Shown: one piece after another, positions 38,301-52,275 of the stretch
How positions within the stretch are numbered: position 1 is the first letter of the stretch
Layout: the number at the start of each line of letters is the position of its first letter
DNA from: Baylisascaris procyonis
Taxonomy: Eukaryota > Nematoda > Chromadorea > Rhabditida > Ascarididae
NCBI GenBank assembly: GCA_037389465.1
Contig: JAZARR010000123.1
Coordinates: forward strand, 2,612,501-2,676,500
Direction: 5' to 3'
Length of the DNA stretch: 64,000 nt
Made by a program: the position numbers and the translations under genes
Notes under the pieces: model-generated
What the model was told of the DNA's origin: nothing
The model's input: the letters and a program-made list of their open reading frames with translations, nothing else
Database searches by the model: none

Positions 38301-39291
38301 GTGTGTGTTCAAACAAAAATCAAACTTGATTAGAGGAACAAGCCATACTTAACATTGATCGGCTGTCTGCAGTTGAGTTGTTTAAAGGGAAGGCTCAGCA
38401 AAGATTTTGTATAAAAATAAGTTGAGTATGCTTTCAGATTATGAAAAATCTTTTACAACCCATCATAATCGCTCTTATGACTACATCGCATTAAAACTGC
38501 CTTATACGGTATTGCAAGCATTGCCTAAAAATGTTCACGTCACCGGGCAGATCACATGATACCAAATGAGGCATTGAATTCAAACAGCTTACCTACAATA
38601 CTTGATGACGTAACGTATTAACCAGTAATCTCCTTTCACAACTATGGACTAATGCCAAATGTTGCATCTTATATACCGATGCTTTCAGACATTAAAACTG
38701 TGCAGTTAATTTGATATGATTTCAATTTATTTATGCTTACGTAGTTTAGGTTGCCTAATTATCCGCATATTCATTTATATCCAATCGACATAGTTTCTCT
38801 TAACTATTATTTGATAAAACCTTAACAGATCTTATTAGACAATGGTCGACTGCTTTATACGGTCATTTGACTAGTTTGTTGGTTTTTAAGATGCTAATCG
38901 AGTGTCTACCCATTTAATTACCCTCTAATTTTTGAATATATAACACTAGCAATTCAATAAATATTGATGGGGTAATAATGATCGCACTTATAAATGTTAA
39001 CAACAAAACCTGCTACTGTTCTAAAGCTCGTTGTAATATTTAACTAAAACAGTGTAAAATAGATTGAAATGTTGGGAGCTTATGTGGAATAAGAGGCATA
39101 GTGAACATTTGTAAAAGCTGCGCAGTAAAACAAATTTCCTTATAACAGCACTTTAATCTTATAGATAAACGAATTAAATGACACGCTTTACCAATGAGCT
39201 CGGATTCAGAGAGTGGAAAATCGGCGGCAACCTCGTCGATTTGCGGCGATACGATGCAGCAAAACATCGCCGCGAATATTTCATTCCACAT
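35337..39291 (-). CDS. ODR-2/HOT family Ly6-type GPI-anchored surface protein
   Basis: Five minus-strand exons: 39291-39192, 37582-37488, 37134-37032, 36331-36234 and 35561-35337. All have GT/AG borders and matching phases (1, 0, 1, 0), giving 206 residues. The start MWNEIFAAMFCCIVSPQ resembles a short signal peptide. Ten cysteines (42, 45, 71, 85, 89, 111, 136, 162, 164, 169) follow the Ly6/three-finger pattern: FDCFSCMS, VQCGSVC, YIRGC, VDQCRSLPR and the signature LCSCYGDRCN. This order is that of nematode ODR-2 and HOT proteins. N121 is an N-glycosylation sequon. A hydrophobic tail (NIILIIVCAICAFINA) suggests a GPI anchor added near N170-A172, though about nine polar residues follow it. 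C. elegans ODR-2 is a neuronal membrane protein needed for olfaction; the role here is inferred. Which HOT paralogue this is cannot be told. An extra 5' exon is possible. Confidence 0.88.
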
Positions 39292-41055
39292 TGAAGAATC
39301 AGAGAATAAACGAATGCTTGAACGGCATTTCTATGTAAAGACTTTAGTACACATTCACCTGATAATAAGCTGATTTAACCAGTGACTAACGATTGCATAC
39401 CAAAGCGAATATGTTGCACATTTGTTTTATACTCGATTATGAGAACAAGGAGCACACTGTTGATAACTTCAGTAATCTTTCGACTGCTGAAATGGCGCAA
39501 AAATTTGACTAAACGAAACTAAAGTTGAAAAAGCACTTGAGCACAGAATAATAACCAGCTCATCACTAACGTCACCTTTTCCAGCAGTACCATGGAAGAA
39601 GTTTAAGTTTATAACTGAAAGAAGCTTCATGTAGTCTAGACGGTAAGTACTCATTGGTTACTGCAGCTCAATTGCACAATTACACACGATATATGAGCTG
39701 TGAAAATATCCGTTGAAAAACGCGAACACTTGTCTGAGAATTTGAAACATCCGATAACTCTTTCACATATGTCAATGACAGAGCACGGTGGTGTCAGTGT
39801 AGCCAAATATGGCCTAATAAAGGTGATTGTGATACACTCATTTAACTCCCTATCTCTGTACAGAAAGAATCACACTAAACATGTGAAGAAAAATTTCATT
39901 ACTGCATATCAGAGACCACAGATGATGAATGACGCAACAGTGGAAGATGGCTAACTCAACGAAAACGTGGAAAATATATTAACTCCTACGGCTCATGATC
40001 GAACTCTCTGAAAGTTCCATATCCATAAGGCATTCCGGTCGAATCTGGTAAGAAAGGAAAACGAAATTTTCTTCTGTCTTCCGGCCGAAAAAAAAAATTC
40101 TCCGTCTTCCTCACAAGTAAAATGTATTGCCGCTAAAAACAACGTCGTCTTTTCTTTCGAAGCTAATAGATGCGGCTTACTTCACAGTGAAACCTCGAGA
40201 TCTGTTGGAAAGTCGGAATATTCTCCTAAACCTGGCAATCGTAGAAGAACGGTGGATCGTTAGCAAGCATTCAGCCGGCTTGAAGAAGAAAAGCAATTGA
40301 CGTCAATTGTAAGGATGCGATGTGACGAGGGAAACCTATGTCTATTAACAGAAGAAGGTTTCACGAACGATTCGCTTTGAAATTTGACACTGTTCTTTTC
40401 GCAAACATTTTTATCCCCTCTGCAAGAGGCGTTTGGAAATTCGCATTTGTTAAACGAGTTACTGTGTTTATAAGTATATGCGTTTTTCTCTCTCTTTCCG
40501 GCTACTTCAATTTGGGAACCAGTGAATTGAGCGTTGCAAAAACCGGGCAACAGATTTGCCAACCAAACACTTCACAATGAACCATCAGCTCAAAAAAATA
40601 GTTTTGGGTATTTAAAACTGCCAAAATATTTGCAATTATCTTTTTTCACTTCGATCTTCATTTGATGTCGGCTTGATTACAGACCATGTGGAATAGCGCA
40701 TCACAGCAGCTGGCACGATATGCGCTCTTGCAACTCTCAAAAACTGTGGAATATACGAGGTATTGGCTCAAATTTTTTAGCTGTTCCCACCATCCAGACT
40801 ATTCGTTTTAAGAAGATCAGTTTTCTCTAAACTAGCCGATATAAAATGACAGGCGCCTGATGCGTACAAATTGCCCGTGAATTTTCCACTACTTTCAAAT
40901 GTTCATAACTTCTTTCTGAAACTGATGGGACAGCGCAAATTATAGGATAATATGCCACGTGAGAAGGTGAACTATGAAGTGGAGGGCAAAGCATGGTGTA
41001 CGTTATACCCGTCAAATTTACTGAGTCTAGCTTCCGTGTTCCTCGCCGACAAGCA

Positions 41056-41113
<58 letters not shown>

Positions 41114-44100
41114 AGCGTGGGAGCCCCATGTTGCTATAATATACTAATGCGAAGCTGATTCATGAAAGTATTTAAGGGCGAATTGCAAGAACACTGATCA
41201 AATAAAACATGAAAGGATTATTTCATAACTTTTGGTGATTTACGAAAATGAATAGTGAAGTTACAGTGATGCGAAACCACATGTGGCCCTACTGAAGGTT
41301 TTAGCTCCTAGAAGACAAAGTTTTAGGATCACAAGTCGTCTCAAATTTGGCAGTCGACAGTACGATGAAGGGAGATGTTTTTTTTTTTTTTCAATTATGA
41401 AGCGGTGGAGAAAAAAGGACAATGTGTCATTCCACGAAGGTGCAAGACGGCACCATAATCTACTATTTTATGATGAATCGTCATTAGAATAAGAAATCAT
41501 CCTATGGACATATCTGCTATAAATTCTCTCTCACTTGACAGTGAAAATATAATTTTACTCAGACATCGGCATAGGCGGCCTCCGATAGCGATTAAATGCA
41601 CATATATGGGTCTTATAACGGTTAAATGCGCACATTTGGGTGTGCATTTTCTTATGAGAAGTAGTCGGAATCGCCGACGTCTTATCATTTCACCTCACTA
41701 AAAACAGTTGAATAGAAATGCTAGGAATCATTTTGATACTTGTAAAATGCGCTTTTGCAGTAAAATTGAAGAACTCTGAGAGCGAAAGAGAAATCAAATA
41801 AAGAGAAAAAAATTTATCGATAATTAGAACTTTAGCACGTAAAAGGCAATAATCGAAAGCAGCATTTGCGAAACGTTTCTTAAAGTGTATTTAGCATAAT
41901 AGCAATTAGCCGACGCCTATTGACGGAAGTGTATATGTGTGTTGAGGAATTGAATTATCGTCTCAGTATCGAATCAAGAGCGAAGTAATCGAATGATCGA
42001 GAGCAGTTGTTGAATGATTCATTCGTCGAATACCTCCCTAAGGACAATCAAGCATTTCTGGATGAATGTTTTGTGTGATGATACCCTGACTAGGTCAATC
42101 AACAAACAGCCGCTTCTATATAAATTAATAAAGGAAAAGCAATCAGCTCGAATACGATGTACAATATTTGTAAAAACATTGGCGACGCATCTTCTTAAAG
42201 AAACCTCGTGGATTGTTCTTAACTCATCGAATGATGAGAAATTGCACTAACAGAATTAGAAAATTAGAAAGTACGTAATGCAAACGTGACCGATGATTGT
42301 GCTCGAAACTTGGTTGGCATATAATTTGAGAGTGGGGATTGTCAAGAAGGGCGTGCCCCTCCCATTTGTTGGTCAGTCAACTGCTTCTCGTCTCAAAACA
42401 GCACCAGAACAGTTGCTATGCTAACCAAGCACTTTTCATTGTCAATCAGAGAACGAAAAATGATCAAGATGAATGCACAACATGATTTAAGTGAGCTTTT
42501 GTGACGAATATCGAAAGGCGAATATTGCAGTCGTAATGGAAAAATGAAAGCACCTATTTGGAGATTGTAAACATGCGATGAAGATGTTTATCTGATTGCA
42601 TTGGTGGAGGAGGTTGCATCAAAGATGATAAACTGATTATTTTTTCATTCAACTGATCGATCAAATGTAGAGTTATTAGGAAGAATCCACACAAACAAAT
42701 ATTGCAAAACATAACGGAAAAAACCTTTTCTATTAACTTGACTATCGAATATGGTAGAGGTTCATGCGTAGTACTTGATCAGCACATCTGTGTGATATTG
42801 AATTAATCCTTAATGCGTGAATATTAGTTCATTTTTCGTCTGCAATTCGAATTAACGACCAATAGAAAATGAAGTAATTGACACAACAATCGTATCGGTC
42901 GAACTGTGAAGAATGAGCGCCAAAAGTTGATTAGTGGAAGCGAAATTATGTTAAGCAACTGGATGCCAACATCACACCATTGATATTCTCAACAATTTCA
43001 AGCAATCATTTTCAGCGCAAATCATCAACCCAACAAAGAGTCAGTCAAGCATAACACATACATATAACATCCATAACGGGCAATTTCTTGTCGAGGCGCA
43101 TTCCCACTTAAAACAACGATTGATTGCGCCGTACTATAGCAGCATATGTTTCGTGATGATTTTCATTCACAAAATTCTCGAAGGCAAACGATGGGCAATA
43201 TTGGGTAGTAGTAAATATTCAGGAATGGTGAGCGAACAATTAATTCTACGATAGTTTTACTTGGCGGTGAATAAGGCAACAGGCTATGGCCTGCTTTATT
43301 GGTAAGATAACATCGAATAAAAATTTGAGCTTCACATTCGGCATTTCAATTTGACGCAGAGATTTCTAAGTGATTCGAAGTCCTTTGCACTATCATGTAT
43401 GCAAGTCCGCCTTCATATTCCAGCTACAAGGAGTAGATGGGAGAAACTGCTCATTCCTCTATAGGGAATTATAAAGGCTTAGAAAGCGCCGCACAGTTGT
43501 GGAGACGAGATTTCCATCCTCGAGGAGGCATAGGTAGCTTAATTTGTTCATGAGCAAGGAGCATTTCTTTAAGTGCAGATCTTCAAAAGGTTTTTTTTCT
43601 CCGAGAATTGCACGAATTAAAAAAAGCATGATGTGGGGAAGCAAATTGTAAGCATGCTAGGATGGTTTATATGGTATGCTTTTTTACCAATTCCTAACGT
43701 TAGGCCGAGCAGCGCAATGCGCCGAATAATGCGTCACCATGAAAATTTATTTTTCGCGCAAGGCAGCATCGCAAGATCGCCCAGTCGAATCATAATTCGC
43801 ATAAGTAATTTTTGGACTAGCTTTGATGTATAATAAAAAGACTAACGAGTGCTGCTTACATCGATCAGATTTCATCTGCACACATTCGTATTTTACAAGA
43901 TAAAGTACCAACAATATAAATTAAGAGATATAACGGCGATTTGCAACAAATAGATGTGAAGACAGTAGTAACTCGAGGATTAGTAATAATTTGGTAAGAT
44001 GTGGATAACGATTTATAACAATGCCCTAAGTGAGGTGTCTTTTCTGTGCAACAAAGCAGCTAACCGGGCGATATTCAGTTGTACTTCTGCAGTAAACAAA

Positions 44101-44880
44101 TATGCCATGAATAAAGAATGCGCAAGGCAAATCTTTGAAAATATCCCTTATGTGATATTCTTAGCGCTTATGAGTTCGTTGCTTATTTACTTTCAAGCAT
44201 ATTGGCACTAGCAGAACGTCGAATTGCTTATGAATGGATCGTGGATCGTGAACTATTGTGCACCAGAAGAGATGTTACTACAAACGCCAGTCACTGGATT
44301 AGCCACGTGAAAGTGAGACCACGATGGAGAGGATATCAGAGGGGGAAACCAGTTGAGAAGCAACATGACAAATTGAGAACTCGCACGGGAAAGTTGGAAA
44401 GAAAAAGATTTCCTTAAAAGTGAGTGCTATTACGATGCAAACACGCAGCTTTCTGCCCGACTGCTACCCCTCAGGAAGTAGACACACCGGAGAGGCGCAT
44501 ACTCTAAAATGCCAAGAGACAATTGAGAGGAGGTGAGCCCGTCGGCATTGTTTCAGGCAAGAGAAGGGGCAAGACAAAAAGGATCGTGGCGTATATAGAA
44601 TAAAGTCAGAGAATAGCCCCACTTTCGGGGATCCAAACGGAAAATGATGCACCTGCATCACGATATAATAAATTCGACTGTATTTAGATATAGAGCATGG
44701 GATGCACAGCTTTCAAAGAAAGCTCGCTACATGCGGCTGGCTCATTTGAGTAGATTTCAATCGTAACGTTTTATCTGTGTGATTGAATTTTGGCATATGT
44801 ACGAATGCAATTCAATTGCAGCAAATAATGAAATAGCGTTAAAATGCTGAAGGAAATGAATTTAACACGAGGTACGCGAC
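39292..44880. other. Mostly non-coding, with a (TA)n tract and weak ORFs
   Basis: No phase-linked exon chain was found. Open stretches with single good splice signals include plus-strand 40682-40757 (acceptor TTGATTACAG) and minus-strand 40827-40911 (acceptor CAGTTTCAG, ending in a stop). A (TA)n tract lies at about 41059-41108. A minus-strand ORF at 43459-43644 reads plausibly but has no recognisable motif. Confidence 0.35.
41059..41108. repeat. (TA)n microsatellite
   Basis: A continuous AT dinucleotide run of about 50 bases. Confidence 0.95.
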
Positions 44881-44889
44881 TATCAATAA

Positions 44890-45083
44890 TCACATTCTGC
44901 TCGAAAGGGATCAGTTCAATAAAAAATTGCGCGCTTTCAATATGATCAGCTCCAAGTGGCATCGAATTGCACAATACCAAGAGAGAAGCCTTTGATGAGT
45001 GCCACAAGACAGGAAGACCCATTGTGCTCGGCAATAATGCACCAAGAAAGCGATCAGCAGGAAGTGGATATGGGAAAACAATT
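44890..45083 (-). CDS. Candidate exon of an unidentified minus-strand gene
   Basis: After TTACATAG at 45084 the minus strand is open for over 60 codons and contains FPYPLPADRFLGALLPSTMG, then LCNSMPLGADHIESAQFF and LIPFEQNVIIDSRVPR. The composition is protein-like, but the 3' end is unclear: the GT candidates near 44880 are weak, and the frame runs on to a stop near 44771. The plus strand is also open here, so the strand is not settled. No family was recognised. Confidence 0.3.
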
Positions 45084-45813
45084 CTATGTAATTACCAACG
45101 CTGGTAAGATATGCCACAAAATAACAGTTGGCAGCTATGAATATGGAAAATAGAAATAGCGAATTCCTTATGGCCTCAAACGAAAAGCCGAATGGATTTC
45201 TTCAACAACATTCGGGTAGAGGACGAATGACAAAGGGGCCAGAGGAGCTGGCACGATATGCGCTTTTCCACACCAATCATTTGATCAATCAGTTTTCAGA
45301 AAACGATGAAAAAATGTGCAAAAAGAGCTCTTAATTCCATTAGTACAACAGTCGCAGAAACTTCCAGAAAAGATTCGTTTTTCTGGAACTCAACCGATGC
45401 AATCAGAGCTAGCCGATCTATTTATATTGCGCGCACCAAATTTCACAACTCTTTCGTCAACAGTACTCAAACTGAAACTATCCGACACACAGACAAACAT
45501 CTACAAACCGATGGCTTCCTGTAGAGTAACTTTCCAAAAAGCATACTAAGACTTTGGCTCAAAGCATTCAATACATAAAACGAAGCATGATCAAAAAAAG
45601 TGCCAGCAGCATTCAGATAACTTTTCGGCAATGAATCCTGCACATAGCACTCAGTATGGAAATCCACTCGGTCTTTCATCTAGCGCTCTTCGATGAAGTA
45701 ACAAGATCAACTAGATTTGAGGATGTCAGCATCGCAGTGGCTGCAAATTCAGTCAGCGTATCATAGCAATGACAATAAAGGTGAATACGCAACCCGCTAT
45801 TGGGTAAGTAAAC

Positions 45814-46176
45814 GAAATGTTTCACCAATATAGTACTCAGGAATGTGCAACACATCTGTAACATTTTTACATGCGAACACAATAAGTACACATATATTAA
45901 CTTGAAAAAAACATGCAGGTTCAAGAGGCATATTGTCATCGATGAGATCTTACCTTCGATAGGGAAGACAGGAGATTTGATGCAAAGCGAAATCGGCATA
46001 ATTTGCAGCAAATTTGCAGCAAACAGGAAAGCACCGTCAACACGAATAAGAGCCCATTTTACATCCACTAATGCCAAGATGAAGTGGGGATTTCCCATGT
46101 ATGAGTGTCTCATGTAGGAGCTGTCATCTTCGCTGTGAAACACTTGTCCTTCAACTTCAAAAGCCAAAATAATTAA
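45814..46176 (-). CDS. Two phase-linked exons of an unidentified minus-strand gene
   Basis: Exon 46176-45954 follows TTTGTTTCCCTCCAG and ends at GAAG|GTAAGA. Its 74 codons contain VFHSEDDSSYMRHSYMGNPH and a hydrophobic stretch near FLFAANLLQIMPISLC. In phase 1 it joins 45855-45814 (acceptor ATGTTACAG), adding VLHIPEYYIGETF, after which a GT donor is present. The combined reading SPVFPIE then DVLHIPEYY is smooth. A possible terminal exon is 45740-45676 (acceptor AATTTGCAG, ending in TGA). The plus strand across 45.9-46.1 kb is open too but lacks matching splice sites. The product is unknown, possibly membrane-associated. Confidence 0.4.
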
Positions 46177-47338
46177 CTGGAGGGAAACAAAGAATAACTC
46201 ATCATATGTCACTTTTTTCACGAGATGAACAAGACAGTTACAGCAGCAACGAAAAGACGCCTTATTGTCAGCTCATTCGTCAGTGGAAACATAGGTCGAT
46301 TGAAGAAAAAGAAGAACGCTTCGAACGTTGCGGTGAATGACTTCCATTTGTTTTGATAGTGTTTCACACATAAAACAACAAAGATGTAATTTGATATTCG
46401 TTGATCAATAATGATGACTCTGAAGTGATGATAAATACGCCTTAAGGCAATAACAGAATGCGTAAAGCAACTAGTGGCCGGTCTCGGTGTTCTGTTCTGC
46501 TGAACTAGTGTATTTTTGATAATGACATTGAGCGCAGCGTAACACATAATTTCAACGCTCTTGCTTTTCTTGCTTTCATTTTCTTGTTTTTCATATTATT
46601 TAGCACGTATAGCGCGCATCGAGAGTATACATCATATATACGTGACATCACATAAACAGCTAGTCATTTAATGATTAATCTCAAAATAGGTGATAAAGCC
46701 AATCTCCCATGATCACTCGTCAGAGATATGTGGAGAAATACTCGATATTTTATTCTCTTTCTACCTTATTTAGACTAGATACATTCCATGCGTTAATTAG
46801 ACATCGATGGCTCTGCTATGGATTTCCACATTCAGCTCATTTCACATATTTTCTTTGAGCCGATTATCTGCAATATGTGCTTATCATTAGTTGCTGATCG
46901 TTGATGTTCAATGATGAAATCTAACTACCAATACAGCAAGCTTTGGACACGTCATTATACTCGATTGTTTAAAAAAAAGATTGCTGATAACAGCATCAGT
47001 TATGTGGTTCATCGCCTTTTGCGTTATAGCAAGACCTTTTTGTGTTGCATTTTCATTTCCTCTGAAAAAAACAATCTCACTTTACAGACGCATTAACTGC
47101 AAGAGTGCAAATTTTATGAGTTTCTTCATTTTTGTTGGTATAACAAGTTCGGGCAACAGCAAACGACGTCGTCAAGGAAACATCGCAATATACGGTTGCC
47201 GTCTGGAACTCGCTCTAGGTAGCAACTCCAACACAAAGAACTAGTGTTAATAGCCGTAAGCAGTTCAATTCATTTATTCGTTTGTCACGCGTCTGAGAGA
47301 GCATTTTTGAAGTGATTTTTGTCGTACACAATGATCTT

Positions 47339-47498
47339 TTATTGTAACGTGTTGATGGCACTATTGACAGCAGTAAGTTCATAAAGCGCTTCACTGACGA
47401 TGAAATGAAGTCGAATATTTGCCAAGAACAAAGCGTTCGAAGAATAAACTTTTTTTGGGGTCGATGTGACATTCGCTGTTGGTGATTGATATGTGCCA
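47339..47498 (-). CDS. Possible terminal exon of a minus-strand gene
   Basis: The minus-strand frame includes TYQSPTANVTSTPKKVYSS and LHFIVSEALYELTAVNSA and closes with TAA that overlaps an AATAAA (47338-47343). The composition is protein-like, but the acceptor (TTGAAG) is weak. A second minus frame immediately upstream (47500-47580) is also open, so a frameshifted remnant is possible. No function is assigned. Confidence 0.25.
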
Positions 47499-47580
47499 CT
47501 TCAACGAATGTAACCATCATCTTTCGATTAGGTTGCTCTATGCTAACAAATGACACGTTCGCTGCGAAATTCGACATCAC

Positions 47581-50500
47581 TCTATTCGCTATGCAAATGC
47601 TGATCTTTCATTATGTCACTGCGATTGTTTTATGGTCCGATTGAAAGAAAAAATATCGTGACGTTTATATCAACTAGTTGCTGTTTATAATTCATTTTAG
47701 ATAATGCACAGTGATCAAAGTCTAGAAATATTGAATATGCATTTGTGTAAAGTGAAAATCATAGGGCCAAAAAATCGGATGTCGTCGAATAGTCTTCAAA
47801 AATTCTATCGACTCAACAACTCACAACGTGAACGGAAGTTGACAGTGCATCTCCTTGGTATTATTTAATCTGCATGCATTCTGCGTGTATGGCAGTATCA
47901 CTACAATAATTTTCTGCCCATCAAACTTAGCTTAGCTCAACTTTCAAATTTTAGGCATCTATTTCTTAAAACTGACACTGATGACCCCAAAAGTGCTTTT
48001 GACGAGCGCACATCGATAAGGTTTTATATATATGATGTGATATTATATTGCGGTATCATGTAGAAAGGTAGTATATGTTGTGTGTAATATTACAAGTACA
48101 AGGTATTACGATGTATGTGTTATTTATAATATGTAATATACGATTGTAATTTGCTGTAGAATGTGGACTGATATATGATATGATTCGATATAAGCATATA
48201 ATTAATGCTGTAATCATAACAACTATGATGTGTAGAAAACTATATACAATATACAAATAGATACTTATAGTCTGATGTTTAATATGCGAGTATAAGTGTA
48301 TAACATATGTAGCACCTATAGTGTTAATTAAAACTTGAGATTTTATATAACAGAAAATGCATATTACTATATAATATTATAAATCAACAACAAGTGAACA
48401 TAACAGAGTGGCAAAGGTCGGTCTCAAGCCTATATCTGCTACTTCGAAAAAAGCGACAAGAAATTTGAGTGAAATGACGGCTAATAATTGCCAGCTACGA
48501 TGGTCGGGTGGGTGGTCATTTAAAAGCAGCGCCTTATGCGCATAAGCGGTTAACGCCACACTTCGAGCTTAATGCGCTCACCGAATGCGAGTATAAGTGA
48601 GTATGAAGCAAATTCTCTGAGAAATGTGCGACTTTCTCGACGAGCGCATTTCCGTCGTTGCTCATAACCACTATCCATCCCTACTGCGATTCCATAAAAG
48701 TAGCTTTTTTTGCGAGTCCATTACACTTTCTGCATTAGGCACTTCTCGATCGTTCATCGTTGCCTCGAGCAATACTTAATTCCACTCATTCGCAATAAAT
48801 GAAGAATTTACGAGTAGGCGCTCCAACGTGTGAGAAGATGGCAAATAAAAATGCACTCATAGAAATGTTTTATCCACTATAATGCATTCTTCGCTCATTA
48901 TTGAATATGATGCGAGAATATGCTTCGATACTGTATTAAATGCAGTTTTTCAATATTTATGCAAATTCTGACGACTGCAAAAGATGCAAACACAACGCTT
49001 AAACTATTAATTGATGAAATCGTGTTTTACAGTGCTTAGCAATTGTGCACAACTTTAGCACTACTTGTCTGCCGACGATAATCACCAAGTTTTCGAAAAA
49101 AAAAAGAAAACGCCTAGCACGAATAAAGTGGGCAGATGCAATAACCAAAGATCAATTAATTATTGCGCAAGGGCTTTTACCACTTTCTACAGCAACTATC
49201 TTCAGATTGCTCAAAACCCAATGAACAGCAAGTATCACACTCGTGCTATTTGCATGAAATATAATGACTGCCGTCAAACGTCACAAATGCAGACCACCTG
49301 TAATCTCACCCCAAGTTAGTGGTAATTGTCACAAATCGGGCATCTGCTGACCCGCGTATAGCCTTGATGACGTTATTCTCAAATTAGCCTGAAGCGTAAT
49401 TTACATCGTACAGTGTACGCACAGCAAATACTGAGCGACACTATTAACCACAGCAACGATTATGAAACGCTTAATTATTGGGCGGGCATAATTGCCGCAC
49501 TATGGTCTTGTCACTTCCTACAGCAATACTCTTTCGGTTCAGTAGATGCTAAGCGACTGTAATGACTGAGTATGTAGTAAAATTAGACAACAGATGTCAT
49601 TACCAATAGATAGGAATTCTTGCCTAAGCTTGTATTACTTCCTGGTAATACTTGTAGTACTGAGTTCTTCGCTTATCCCGATCGAACCCTATCGGAATAT
49701 ATAAAGTAATCCGGAGGAGTAAACATTAACTGATTCGATGAAGACCGTTGAAATGATTGGAAATGTGGACAAAATGTGCGCCCAAACGCAACTCAATGAA
49801 ATCTAGCAAATGCTAAGAAGCAATTTTTCGGCTTGTGGTCGTTTTAACAGTTGCTAACAGTTGGTGAAAACCGACGAATCGGGTCATAATCTCAGTGAAG
49901 AGAAACAGCCCTTAAAAAGGTCACCACAAACCTCCAAATCTGCTTTCTCGGAAACAGGTTGGCATTATTTGCTCGTCTGAATGAAAGTCTTAAAAAGTAG
50001 CTGAAAGTTTCCTTCCTCTGCACTAGCGCAAAGTAGTTGCCAAAAGCACCGCAATAGACAAGGGAGGGACACTCATAAATATACCGCGAAGCACTGAATT
50101 CGCTTCTAGGATATATGAAGTCTGCAGATTTGAAGTAGGACGCATCGTCGGTGAGATGAAAACGTATGAATTTCTAATATTTCCCCAGGATGACGTGATA
50201 TTGAGAGTATTTGAACTAATGTTTTACTAATTGTAATCCTATTCCATGAAAAGGTCTCTTTATGGAATTAAAGGGTATGTTCGATGAAGTAATGAATATT
50301 TTCCAATAGCTACTATGAGCATTGTCGAATACAAGAAAAGCACTCTCAAGGAAGACGCATACTTCATGGTTGCAAAGCATATTGATATAACCAGGACATT
50401 ATTATTGACTGAACGACAACGTTACGTTTCCTATAGCAGTGAATTATTTCGATCAAAGGGAAATGAAAGGAGGATGAAACAAGCATAAAAGAAAATGAAT

Positions 50501-52260
50501 CATCCGGAACTAATAGATGCAATCGAATCCTCTGTTGAAAGTAATAAGGTTGACTGGGTGTGGGATCATGGGCTCAAAAACATGAAATGGTGAAAGCACG
50601 GATAAATGCAACATAAACATACAGCAGTTAGATTATACAATACCTTCAAAATGCTTGATCAACACCTCATAAAGTACATCCACCGAAGAGCACAGCACCG
50701 AAAGATAGAAACTCTAGATACCTGATGACTTCTAAGGTTTGTTCCACACTGAACAAAGAAACGGTAAACTCTAGACCCTCGAACGAGATCAATATAAGCC
50801 TAATATCCCCTTCATTCGTTATCGTAATCAATGAAATAGTGCAACACTTATGCGAATATTCATACAATAGATTCATTCCACCTGACAACAAGTCGTGTTG
50901 TTCCCGCACGTATTGACATATATCCGCATATGTATGGGCGAGATATCGGTGGGCAACTCGAATTGCGGACTATACTAATGAGCGCTTATTAATACGGTTG
51001 CTTTTGATCAATAGGAAAGCGCATCAGACAGGCCAATATGATGCGCATTCAAAGCATCACGTCGGGGCTATTCAGATGTCCAGAAGTGATCTAAAAATTA
51101 ACCGGAAGAAATCACTTCTTTTTTGTCAAATTCAATACGCGTTGTTATGTTCTGGCTACGCAAGCGACCAACAATACAAAAGCTCAACCACAAAATTTAC
51201 ACATTTGTATTTGGAAAGTGCAAAAAAATGCTTGATAGCGCATTATAGCGGCGTTGGTCGATGATTATGTGTGTTTATGTGTGTCTGCCCGTTCAGTAAT
51301 TTCAACTCGGAAGCTACTGATGTTAGTGCTATGTGATGGGCATCTTAGCAAGACTCCCATAAACCTGATCAATATTGATTCACTAAATTTGACATAAATT
51401 ACGGATATTTAAACATGAAATGAAATTGAGACATCTCATAACGGTCGGTCGGTCACCGCCTCATTGCGATGTGAAAAAAAAAAACAGAAAAAACTCATCT
51501 TTTGCAAAAGCTAAATGTGAAATTTTAGGCAAATTAAGACATGAAGCAATCTTTTGCATATTTTTATTTGCTGTTATTTATGGCGGATTGGAAAAAAGGC
51601 ATGACGCGCCAATTTTTCAATCATCTTCCCCGACTTATTTCATTATAATTTATGAATGTTAATAAAAATGAGGATATTTTTTGTACATGAGTTATGGCCT
51701 TTCCTGCAGCCATTAGCAAGCACCATTCGGCGACATCTTCGGCACACTTCTGCTAGTAACCAAAAAAAAACTGTATTCTCAGCATCGATTACAGCGGATT
51801 CATCAACGGGTTCTCTTGTGGTTTTACGCTCCTTCGAGCAACATTACATTTATCTGGGGGATCGCTGAACAGTTCTCGTTCAAATCTCATGTTTATATTA
51901 TCATTTGGTCGCTGTGTCCATAAAAAAAGCAATATTTCATCGGATAAGGTTCCTCCATTTATCACAGGCTCTCGTAGTAATATTTTCTTTATCTAGATGA
52001 CCCCGAATTTCCGTATAATTTGCGACCGCTCATTTGCTAGATTATAATTTCAACATTACACCATGCCTGAGTGAAGTGTCATATAAGATAACGGTTGGCT
52101 CAGCAGGATTTGAAATGGAACGCATCACTACTAACAAGAAACATATGCATAGTCTGTATGTAAAATTGTTCGCTTAGGCCGTGGATGAATGTGGTGGATG
52201 AAATAAGGGGAAAAACAATTCAGGTGTTATATCAATACTCATTTTCTTACGTTTTTAACG
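47581..52260. other. Gene-poor stretch
   Basis: This includes a strongly AT-rich block at about 48,020-48,380 with TATA-like repeats. A plus-strand open stretch after CCTTTCCTGCAG (51711-51868, ending in TGA) is the best single exon candidate. No other exon could be linked to it. Confidence 0.35.
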
Positions 52261-52275
52261 GAAGCAAAGGGATCA

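Noticed and set aside
45845..46117. Plus-strand 90-codon ORF
   Set aside because: The opposite strand carries an exon with a full acceptor and GTAAGA donor plus a phase-matched next exon; this frame has neither.
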